Assembly (NCBI GenBank): GCA_023433225.1
Contig: JAEZDQ010000156.1
Location: 1-16,551 of the forward strand
DNA length: 16,551 bases
Origin: Bacteroidota bacterium
GTDB taxonomy: Bacteria > Bacteroidota > Bacteroidia > Flavobacteriales > Weeksellaceae
Direction of reading: 5' to 3'
The translations under genes and the position numbers were made by a program. A model generated the notes under the pieces. It was not told the origin of the DNA. It saw only the letters and a list, made by a program, of their open reading frames with translations, and made no database searches. Positions 7,312 to 13,952 of the stretch are shown one piece after another (the first letter of the stretch is position 1; each line of letters starts with the position of its first letter).

Positions 7312-7373
7312 TCCGAAATATCATTTCCGATATTAGGAATTTATCATTTTGTTTCAGACTTTTGAAACTGCAA

Positions 7374-8648
7374 ATGAAACCAGCTCTCGAAAACTTATTT
7401 ACACAAACAAAAGGACTTTGGGCAAGAGGTTTTTTCCACCTCGCGGTTTCAAATTATTCCGTTCAATTCATTGTATTTGCCTCCCATTTGCTCATCGCCA
7501 AAATCATGTCGCCGGACGATGTGGGGGTTATCAAATCGATTGAAACTTTAACCGGAATTGCAGTTGTCTTAGGAGGTGGCGGCGCTATTTTCGCCATTTT
7601 GAAACTTATTCCGGAAAATGCAGATAAGAAAATCAGGCGTTTCCTGCTGTCCCATTCCATCCGGTACACTTTGGTTTACTCGGTCGGTATTTCCTTGCTT
7701 TTTTGTTTGCTCGTGTATTTGGGATGGCTTTCGGACAATCCCAAACATGACCGTTGGTTTTACCTTTATGCTTGCGTAATCATCCCCACGGTGTTGACGC
7801 AGTTGTTGATTCGCTATTACCAAGCGATTGATTTTTTCAAGCGCATCAGTACCGTTATCCTTTATTTAAAAATGGCTTCTGCCGTCATTGTTTTGGGGTT
7901 TACGTATTATTTTTTCATCAATGGATACATTATTTCCACCATTCTGACTTCAGGGTTATCCGTATTGATTCTTTTAATTGATTTGAGAAGAGATTTAACT
8001 TCTACATCTAAAGATGCTTTTACATCCTTAAAAAAACAATTCAATTCTCTTTCCAATACCGCCTTTACTTCCCAAATTGTCGATCAGCTAAAATTGAATT
8101 CCGGCTTCCTGATTGCTTATATACTCATTACCGATCAATTCGAATTCGGGTTGTATGCCTTTGCCTTGATTTTGGTTCAGGGGATGAATGTTTTGGTTTC
8201 GAGTGTCCAGCAATTCCTGATTCCCAAAATGTCCGAAACATCCCAAAACCTGAAGGTCTTTTTTACGCGATATGCCGTTTTTGAAAAGAAATTCAACTGG
8301 ATTTCAATCGGGCTTTTTGCAATGGCGCAACTTTTCATACCTGTTTTGGTGGCGGTCGTTTATGGTGATAAATTCGACGAAGCGATTGTTTTATTGCGCA
8401 TTATGCTCATTGGTTGGCTCATTCAAGGCTTTTTCAGTTTAAAAGGAATCATCTTTCTAAGTTTGGGGAAAATGCGTTACATCCTGTATGCCTCTTCGCT
8501 CATTTTGTTGATTTCCGCACCGGCTATGTATTATCTGACTTGGGAATATGGCGCGGCCGGTGCGGCTTGGTCTTACGTTCTGCAAAATGTCGTAAGTTTG
8601 GGATGCTTAACTTTTTTCGAAAAAAAGTTGGTTAAAAAGTTTGTGTAA
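7374..8648 (+). CDS. Wzx-type polysaccharide flippase (PST/MOP superfamily)
   Basis: This 424-residue integral membrane protein has about twelve hydrophobic segments, spaced as in lipopolysaccharide/polysaccharide transporters of the MOP superfamily. These flip undecaprenyl-diphosphate-linked repeat units to the periplasmic face. The N-terminal pattern FHLAVSNYSVQFIVFASHLLIAKIMSPDDVGVIKSIET (read in two parts) resembles the opening of Wzx proteins, where a first transmembrane helix ends in a P-x-x-(V/Y)G motif. A basic cytoplasmic turn (NADKKIRRF) and a late QFEFGLYAFA segment also fit. The frame is open upstream to about 7293, overlapping rfbD, but those residues (IIRNIISDIRN) look non-coding. 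The ATG at 7374 is therefore chosen, leaving a 62-base gap to rfbD with no convincing promoter. The next gene begins one base after its stop. The exact substrate cannot be read from sequence. Confidence 0.87.
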   Translation: MKPALENLFTQTKGLWARGFFHLAVSNYSVQFIVFASHLLIAKIMSPDDVGVIKSIETLTGIAVVLGGGGAIFAILKLIPENADKKIRRFLLSHSIRYTLVYSVGISLLFCLLVYLGWLSDNPKHDRWFYLYACVIIPTVLTQLLIRYYQAIDFFKRISTVILYLKMASAVIVLGFTYYFFINGYIISTILTSGLSVLILLIDLRRDLTSTSKDAFTSLKKQFNSLSNTAFTSQIVDQLKLNSGFLIAYILITDQFEFGLYAFALILVQGMNVLVSSVQQFLIPKMSETSQNLKVFFTRYAVFEKKFNWISIGLFAMAQLFIPVLVAVVYGDKFDEAIVLLRIMLIGWLIQGFFSLKGIIFLSLGKMRYILYASSLILLISAPAMYYLTWEYGAAGAAWSYVLQNVVSLGCLTFFEKKLVKKFV

Positions 8649-8649
8649 G

Positions 8650-9891
8650 ATGGAAGCCGGACAAATCAACATACGAAATACTTATATGCCGATTCTCAGG
8701 CATATACTGATATTGCTGCCTTTCCTCATGGTCATCGCATCGGAAATCCTTTTGTATAAACAAAGCAGCCTTTCGGGGCCGCTGAAGGTCGGAGCGGTGA
8801 CTTATATGCTTGTTTACGCCCTGCTTACACTGAAATACCATGGTGGGTTGTTGTTTTCCATCTTGTGTTTTTTGCCGTTTTTTATTTACGCGATTATCAT
8901 TTCGTTTAGCTTGGAAGCAGCGATTGAGGAAAGTGTCCGCTACCTTTTCCCGATCAGCATTTTGATGTACAGCTATGCGCTCAAAAAAGATTTTAAATTT
9001 CTGCTGTATAGTTTTCTGGTTTTTACTTTGATCAATGATTTTTGGCAAATCATCAATTACCTGAACTGGATGCGCGGCGTACGCCAATGGTTTTACATTT
9101 ACAATCCATACTGGAATACATGGGGGCCCAACACGACTTCAGGCGTATTGCGCGCAACGGGGATTGTGGGCTTCTTTGGTTTGTTCGGCTTTCTGAACCT
9201 TATTGCTTTTTTCCTGACCAAAAGGTTTTACCACGGAAAAGGGAAACTGGTGTTGATGATCATATTCCTGGTTTCCATGTTTTTGAGCTTTTCCTATAAA
9301 ACCCTCGGGACTTTTCTGGTCTTGGTGTTTTTGGAAATGAAGAACAAACTTCGGGTATTGCTTTATGTTTTGGGCATTTTTGTAGTCGCTTTCCTGACGA
9401 TGCCCCAACTGGTGCTGACCATGGAAAAAAATGCACGTTACCGTTTGGTTGAATATGTTCTCGAGGGCAATTCGGCACGCGGTGATTCCTACCGGGTAAT
9501 GTTCGATGAAATGGGGCGGCTCAACTTGTTTGGAAGAGGAATCGGTTCCTTTGGCGGTCCTTCCTCGGTTACTTATAATTCCCCGGTTTACAAGGAGGTG
9601 AAATTCAACTGGTACACCACGCCTGAATTGACCACGACCGACACCTATTATCCCCATTTGTTTGTGGAAATGGGCATTATCGGCGGACTTTTTTATATGC
9701 TGATTATCGTTTCACCTTTGATTTTCCTGCGTTGGGGTTACGACAAGTTCAAAATTGTGTTCGTGATTTATTTCGCATTGCTCTTTGATGCGCTGTTTTC
9801 CTATGCCATCAATAATATTTACTATTTGATATTATCTTTGATTTTCATTTATCCGATTTATTATTACGATGAAAAAACCAAAAGCCCTTAA
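8650..9891 (+). CDS. Wzy-like membrane protein, probable polysaccharide polymerase
   Basis: This 413-residue polytopic inner-membrane protein has about ten to eleven hydrophobic segments and one large hydrophilic loop at roughly 255-340, the layout of the Wzy/O-antigen ligase-like superfamily. In the first half, SGVLRATGIVGFFGLFGF (about 164-181, Arg168) resembles the R-x-x-G segment of Wzy polymerases, and SFSYKTLGTF (213-222) the S-x-S-(R/K) element. In the big loop, ARGDSYR (276-282) is followed by LFGRGIGSFGG (293-303), and DTYYPHLFVEMGIIGGL (331-347) precedes the next membrane helix, as in the Wzy_C region. Its likely job is joining lipid-linked repeat units in the periplasm. The ATG at 8650 follows the flippase stop by one base; a TTG at 8641 in the same frame is not needed. 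Downstream spacing to the SGNH gene is two bases. Confidence 0.72.
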   Translation: MEAGQINIRNTYMPILRHILILLPFLMVIASEILLYKQSSLSGPLKVGAVTYMLVYALLTLKYHGGLLFSILCFLPFFIYAIIISFSLEAAIEESVRYLFPISILMYSYALKKDFKFLLYSFLVFTLINDFWQIINYLNWMRGVRQWFYIYNPYWNTWGPNTTSGVLRATGIVGFFGLFGFLNLIAFFLTKRFYHGKGKLVLMIIFLVSMFLSFSYKTLGTFLVLVFLEMKNKLRVLLYVLGIFVVAFLTMPQLVLTMEKNARYRLVEYVLEGNSARGDSYRVMFDEMGRLNLFGRGIGSFGGPSSVTYNSPVYKEVKFNWYTTPELTTTDTYYPHLFVEMGIIGGLFYMLIIVSPLIFLRWGYDKFKIVFVIYFALLFDALFSYAINNIYYLILSLIFIYPIYYYDEKTKSP

Positions 9892-9893
9892 AA

Positions 9894-10841
9894 ATGTCCG
9901 TTAACCTTCCTTCCAAAAGCGCGATTGTTTTCATCTGGATCATCCTGATGATTTATTTGGCTTTTAATTTTTTCAAAAAGCCGAGCGACATTTTTTTCCA
10001 AATGAGTTATGACTGGGAAAATGTTTCCATCTTGGATTCTATTGGTGAAGTTGCTGTGGATTCGGTTTCCTTTGATTTTTTGGTTTTAAAGAATGATTTG
10101 AAGAGGACGCAACAGGTATCTACCAATAATTCGTATAAATTGATTACCCCCAAAACGGTATATTATTTTCGGGTGTCTGATTTGATTATGTCTGAGAACA
10201 ACATTGTTTTTTCTGGCGTGAGGTGGATCAATGGTTATCCGGAAAAAGAATTAAAAACAGCGAAGCTGGAAATCATCGACCTGCCGTTGAAAGAAGACGG
10301 CAACAAAACGGTGGTTACCATCGGCGATTCCGAAATGATTTGGCAGGAAGGCCGCGACCTTCGGAAATGGCTTCACCTGAAAAACCAGGATTTGGTGTTT
10401 CTGGGCTCTAAAAAAGACGTGAACGGATTTGCGCATGAAGCGACCGTTTATGCAACCGCTGGTGAAATCCTGAACCGCTTGGATGAAATTCCCACAGCGG
10501 ATGTGTATGTTTTATTTTTCGGTGCGCAGGACAAAGCAACCGACCCGGCTTTGCTCAAAGACCAAGTTTGTCAAGTTATATCCCGACTTTCTTCGCGCGC
10601 GGAAACCAAAAAATTAATCGCGGTTAGTCTTCCGCCTTCTAACAATCCCGGTTTTGAACAGCATAATTCCGCTTTCAACAACATCCTGAAAGAATGTACT
10701 TCGGCAACCGATAAATCTGTCCTGATTCCGTTGTACGACCGGTTGAAGGAAGAAAACAACTATTTGATGGACGATGGGGTGCACCTCAACCAACAAGGCT
10801 ATTCCATCTTGGTGAAACTCCTTGATAAATCTTTGGAATGA
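9894..10841 (+). CDS. Membrane-anchored SGNH/GDSL-fold protein with atypical block II and III residues
   Basis: This 315-residue protein starts with a short basic/polar region and one hydrophobic helix (about 10-27, IVFIWIILMIYLAFNFF), so the rest is probably periplasmic. Residues 30-135 show no recognisable domain. From about 138 an SGNH-hydrolase pattern appears. Block I is TVVTIGDSEM with Ser146, block III is VYVLFFGAQDK, where Gly-Ala-Gln-Asp (210-213) replaces the usual GxND, and block V is DDGVHLNQQGY with Asp294 and His297. The block II glycine is not obvious: the expected EGxxGW-like stretch reads HEATVYATAGE. The Ser/Asp/His set is therefore present, while the oxyanion-hole Asn is Gln and the Gly is uncertain. 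Family members in such clusters are often esterases or acyltransferases acting on polysaccharide substituents. Here that is inference. It lies between two Wzy/WaaL-like genes and overlaps the next by ATGA. Confidence 0.7.
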   Translation: MSVNLPSKSAIVFIWIILMIYLAFNFFKKPSDIFFQMSYDWENVSILDSIGEVAVDSVSFDFLVLKNDLKRTQQVSTNNSYKLITPKTVYYFRVSDLIMSENNIVFSGVRWINGYPEKELKTAKLEIIDLPLKEDGNKTVVTIGDSEMIWQEGRDLRKWLHLKNQDLVFLGSKKDVNGFAHEATVYATAGEILNRLDEIPTADVYVLFFGAQDKATDPALLKDQVCQVISRLSSRAETKKLIAVSLPPSNNPGFEQHNSAFNNILKECTSATDKSVLIPLYDRLKEENNYLMDDGVHLNQQGYSILVKLLDKSLE

Positions 10842-12031
10842 GTTTTTTCAGCCGGATAAAAGAACCCCTGTTTTATCTTTCTCTGGTGGCCGTTTTGATT
10901 ACATTGGCTTTTCCGGAACATGATATCAATTCCAAAGCGATAATCCTAAGTGCCGCCTGCTGGATTTTTTATAATTCATTTTCTGAAAAATTAAATTTAT
11001 TCAAGAAAAACACTGTCCTTTTTTTGATTTTCAGTTCCCTTTTTTGGGTGAGTTGTATTGGTTTAATTTATACGGAAAACCTTTCGGAAGGCACAAAAAT
11101 CCTGACCCGGAATTTGCCTTTTCTGATTTTTCCTTTGATTTTTTCAACCGTTCGGATTCAGGAACAAACAATCGGATTTCTGCTGAAATATTTTAGTTTC
11201 TCGGTCATATTAGCGTCCGGATTTGTCTTGGCAAAAGCGACCTATCTGAAAATAAATCATCTGGGAGATTATTTTCATTTCATCAAACTGGAAATGCTCC
11301 AAGAAAAGCACAACACTTACTTTGCCCTATTTTGCGTGGTGGCAATCGCTTATTTTTTGTTTAACCTGAAAAAGAAAACCTTTTGGTATGCCGGCTGCAT
11401 TCTCTATCTCTTGGGATATATGTATCTGTTGAGCGTCCGAATCAGTATCGTTGCATTGATTGTGGTGGTTTTCATCTATCTGATTTCTCAAAGAAAAAAG
11501 ATTCCTTCAAAATACATTTACCTGTTGTTTGCAGGTTGTACTTTGATTCCTGTTGCATTCTATCTTTCTCCGAGCTTTCAGGAGAAGTTTAATCCGCACA
11601 CACCGGAAGGTGAACCGATTTCCGATGTCGGTTCAAGGAAAATCCACTGGCAGGCAGCCATAGACCAAATCAGCAAAAATAACATTCTATTCGGCGCGGG
11701 AACCGGCGACGGGCATGACGGGCTGTATGAGAATTATAAAAAATTCGGATTTGAAACCGGGTTTCTGGAACAATACAATGCGCACAATCAATACATTGAA
11801 ACAGTCCTGTATTATGGAGTTTTCGGTTTAATATTTTTGATTCTTCTTTTATTTTACGGATTGAAAATCAATTACCAAAATCGCGATTATCTGGGCATTT
11901 CCCTCATTCTGACTTTTGCGGTATGTATGGTAACCGAATCCATTTTGCAAAGGCACGACGGAATTGTACTCTGTGCGTTTTTAGTAAGTTTGTTTTCGAT
12001 GAAAAAGCGAAAGTTGAATGAAAAAATCTGA
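10838..12031 (+). CDS. O-antigen ligase/polymerase family membrane protein (Wzy_C)
   Basis: This 397-residue polytopic membrane protein has about ten to twelve hydrophobic segments and a large loop at roughly 245-320. Characteristic features are KHNTYFALF (157-165, His158) in the middle helices, like the H-x-T-Y-x-x-L element of Bacteroidota O-antigen ligases, and a SVRISIV segment (199-205) with Arg201. The loop carries GSRKIHWQAA with Arg267, then LFGAGTGDGHDGLYENY, and YNAHNQYIE (313-321, His316), the most recognisable motif of this family. It ends with E-x-x-L-x-R-H-D-G (367-374). Members either ligate undecaprenyl-linked glycan to lipid A-core or polymerise repeat units. Which applies cannot be decided from sequence, but since a Wzy-like protein is encoded two genes upstream, ligase is a reasonable guess. 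The start overlaps the SGNH gene by four bases, and its last 14 bases overlap the glycosyltransferase gene. Confidence 0.82.
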   Translation: MSFFSRIKEPLFYLSLVAVLITLAFPEHDINSKAIILSAACWIFYNSFSEKLNLFKKNTVLFLIFSSLFWVSCIGLIYTENLSEGTKILTRNLPFLIFPLIFSTVRIQEQTIGFLLKYFSFSVILASGFVLAKATYLKINHLGDYFHFIKLEMLQEKHNTYFALFCVVAIAYFLFNLKKKTFWYAGCILYLLGYMYLLSVRISIVALIVVVFIYLISQRKKIPSKYIYLLFAGCTLIPVAFYLSPSFQEKFNPHTPEGEPISDVGSRKIHWQAAIDQISKNNILFGAGTGDGHDGLYENYKKFGFETGFLEQYNAHNQYIETVLYYGVFGLIFLILLLFYGLKINYQNRDYLGISLILTFAVCMVTESILQRHDGIVLCAFLVSLFSMKKRKLNEKI

Positions 12032-13028
12032 AAAAAAACTTGCTATTTTTGGCCCTTACCCTCCTCCTTTGGGTGGGATTTCTGTACATATAGAACGCAT
12101 TTCCAAATATTTAAACAAAGGAAATATTCCATATACCATTTTTAATTATGGACATTATGAAAATCAAAAGATTATCGCTACAAAAAAAAGTCCTTGGTTT
12201 TATATCAAGTTTTTATTTGAGAAGAGCTTCAAATTAATTCATTTTCATAATAATATAAGTTTAGAGTTTTTATACTACTTTGTTTTTGCACTATTTAATA
12301 AGACTCCTTTAATAATCACTATTCATGCAGAAAGCCTGCTCCACTATAATGCGGTCATTCGAAATTTGTTTTTGTTTTTTATCAAGCATACACGAAACGC
12401 TAAAATCATTTCGGTTTCAGAGAATATTTATGAATTGTTAAAAAAAGAAAATGTAGACGTAGTATTTCTTCCGGCATATGTTCCACCGACTTCTATCAAT
12501 TTCAAAAAGATAGAATGTAAGAATCGGGATTATTTTCTTTTTAGTGTTTGGCGACTGACTAAAAATGAGGCTGAAAATGTATATAATGTCCCTTTGGCTT
12601 TTAATTTTTTAAGAAAGAATCGTGAACGTTTTCAAATGTTATTTATGATAGGAAGTAAAGAATCTTCCGATTTGAATTATTTGGAAAATCTCCTAAAGGA
12701 ATATGCTGTTCAGGAAAATGTTCTTGTAGTTTTTAATGAAAATATTATCGACTATGTAGGGAATTGTTCATTCCTATTACGTACAAATTTGCAGGATGCC
12801 TATGGTATTTCCTTACAAGAAGCGATGGATCTGGGCGTTCCGGCGATCGGTTCCAATGTTTGTTTACGACCAAAGGGAACGGTATTGTTTGAAAATAATA
12901 ATTTAAAAGATTTAGAAGAAAAAGTAAATTATGTAATTGATTCTGACAAAAACGATTTACTTAAAGAAAAAGAAGATTTGACTTATCATTTGCAATTGAT
13001 TGATTTATACCGTCAATATTTATCTTAA
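12018..13028 (+). CDS. GT4-like (GT-B) glycosyltransferase, very AT-rich gene
   Basis: This 336-residue soluble or membrane-associated protein has an N-terminal Rossmann-type opening LAIFGPYPPPLGGISVHIERISKYL (8-32 in two parts), where P-P-x-G-G is the donor/acceptor loop of GT4 transferases. FKLIHFHNN (71-79) and LIITIHAESL (98-107) are typical inner strands. The C-terminal half shows FLFSVWRLTKNEAENV (173-188), a LFMIGSKES strand (208-216) and DAYGISLQEAMDLGVPAIGSN (260-280, split at Leu272). The last is the sugar-nucleotide-binding EX7E region, but its first acid is Asp260 rather than Glu; the second is Glu268. It would transfer a sugar to the growing lipid-linked repeat; donor and acceptor are unknown. 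G+C counted over 12121-13020 is about 29%, against roughly 42-47% in sampled lines of bamA and the wcaJ-like gene, suggesting separate acquisition. The 14-base overlap with the preceding gene shows tight coupling all the same. Confidence 0.82.
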   Translation: MKKSEKKLAIFGPYPPPLGGISVHIERISKYLNKGNIPYTIFNYGHYENQKIIATKKSPWFYIKFLFEKSFKLIHFHNNISLEFLYYFVFALFNKTPLIITIHAESLLHYNAVIRNLFLFFIKHTRNAKIISVSENIYELLKKENVDVVFLPAYVPPTSINFKKIECKNRDYFLFSVWRLTKNEAENVYNVPLAFNFLRKNRERFQMLFMIGSKESSDLNYLENLLKEYAVQENVLVVFNENIIDYVGNCSFLLRTNLQDAYGISLQEAMDLGVPAIGSNVCLRPKGTVLFENNNLKDLEEKVNYVIDSDKNDLLKEKEDLTYHLQLIDLYRQYLS

Positions 13029-13044
13029 TCCAACCTTATGAAAG

Positions 13045-13800
13045 TTATTTACGTCGCGAAGATAACTTCTTGAAAATCAATTCCCTCCCCAACAACCAAA
13101 GAAAAGTCGTATTGGTAATTGCATAGCGTTTAAACAGTCTTTTGGGCTCCAGCATGAGCCTGAATAACCATTCCAAACTGTTGCGGCGCATCCATCCGGG
13201 TGCGTTTTTTTTCATTCCCGTAACTACAGTCAACGCGCCGCCAATCCCAATCATACAGGCGTTTATGGTTCCTTTCCGGGCGGCCATCCATTTTTCCTGA
13301 CGTGGACAACCCGTAGCCACAAAAAGAATTTGTGTCCCGAATTCATTGAACTCTTTGGCCAATGCGCCTTCTTCTTCCGGTTTTAGTTCCCGGAAAGGAT
13401 GCGGTTTATACAAGGCTTTCAGTTCCGGATAATTTTTCTCGACATATGCTCTTGTATTGTTCTGGATTTCCTGGGTTCCCCCATAAAATGCAATTTTTAA
13501 ATTTTTCTTGGAAGATTCCTTCAATAAATACGCAATGATTTCAACGCCGGCCACTCTTTCCTGCGCATAACCGTGAAGGTAGCTTATACTTTTGGCTATC
13601 GGCATTCCGTCCGCAAAAGCAAAATCGGCCTGATTCACAATCGTAGCAAATGCCGGGTCTTTATAGGCTTCGACCAGCATATGTACATTTGCCACACAGG
13701 CATAGGAAGATTCCCGCTGTACGGCTTTTTCCAGAATTTCTTCCATCAGCATTTCAAAAGTTCCGGTGCTGATGTCGATGCAAATGATTCTTTTTTTCAA
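13045..13800 (-). CDS. WecG/TagA/CpsF family glycosyltransferase (GT26)
   Basis: This 251-residue peripheral membrane glycosyltransferase belongs to the family that adds the second sugar, often N-acetylmannosamine or its uronate, to an undecaprenyl-diphosphate sugar. Recognised motifs are VANVHML (36-42), ADFAFADGMPI with the putative catalytic Asp64, and ERVAGVEII (81-89) where the family usually has RxxGxDL, so Asp is Glu87 here. FYGGTQ (105-110), LFVATGCPRQEKWMA (159-173) and the C-terminal NAPGWMRRNSLEWLFRLMLEPKRLFKRY (199-226 in two parts) also fit; the last matches the RAPxW...gLEWxxRL..EPxRLxRY membrane-binding appendage. The usual GAxFD reads GALTVV, without the Asp. Length is normal. 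The gene runs against the cluster, ending 16 bases from the convergent GT4 gene, and is divergent from the WcaJ-like gene. No strong terminator separates it from the GT4 gene. Confidence 0.9.
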   Translation of the reverse strand: MKKRIICIDISTGTFEMLMEEILEKAVQRESSYACVANVHMLVEAYKDPAFATIVNQADFAFADGMPIAKSISYLHGYAQERVAGVEIIAYLLKESSKKNLKIAFYGGTQEIQNNTRAYVEKNYPELKALYKPHPFRELKPEEEGALAKEFNEFGTQILFVATGCPRQEKWMAARKGTINACMIGIGGALTVVTGMKKNAPGWMRRNSLEWLFRLMLEPKRLFKRYAITNTTFLWLLGRELIFKKLSSRRK

Positions 13801-13870
13801 AACGGATTCTTATTAACCATGGGCTTTGGGCCGTGAAAAAATAAATATCTTAAAAAAGATTTATTATCTG

Positions 13871-13878
13871 CAAAGATA
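13871..13878 (-). promoter_or_regulatory. -7 box for the GT26 glycosyltransferase gene
   Basis: On the minus strand this reads TATCTTTG, an exact TAnnTTTG match. It would place the start near 13864 and give a leader of about 64 bases before the ATG whose first base is 13800. No TTG is found at the usual distance upstream on that strand, so support is the -7 box and its position in the 152-base divergent gap only. Confidence 0.45.
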
Positions 13879-13902
13879 AACGGTTAGAAGTATAAAGTTT
13901 AG

Positions 13903-13910
13903 TATTTTTA
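13903..13910 (+). promoter_or_regulatory. Weak -7-like box for the WcaJ-like gene
   Basis: TATTTTTA matches five of the six fixed positions of TAnnTTTG (A for the final G). A TTA at 13884-13886 is the nearest -33-like triplet, with a shorter than usual 16-base spacer. It lies about 42 bases before the ATG at 13953 in the same divergent gap as the minus-strand box. Nothing else in 13801-13952 looks like a promoter for this gene. Confidence 0.3.
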
Positions 13911-13952
13911 AGCCCGAAAAGATTTACCGGCTCGAAACTTTAAACTGCTGAT

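Noticed and set aside
7293..7373. Upstream GTG start for the flippase overlapping the end of rfbD
   Set aside because: The 27 extra residues (IIRNIISDIRN...) do not look like a flippase N-terminus. The ATG at 7374 precedes the usual amphipathic and first membrane segments.
9139..9657. 172-codon open frame antisense to the Wzy-like gene
   Set aside because: The translation is rich in Gln, Lys and His without a domain, and the sense strand encodes clear membrane segments and Wzy motifs. It is a shadow frame.
13042..13068. 7-bp inverted repeat AAGTTAT/ATAACTT at the GT4/GT26 convergent end
   Set aside because: The stem is weak and AT-rich with a 13-base loop, and neither strand has a T-run directly after it. 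Not called as a terminator.
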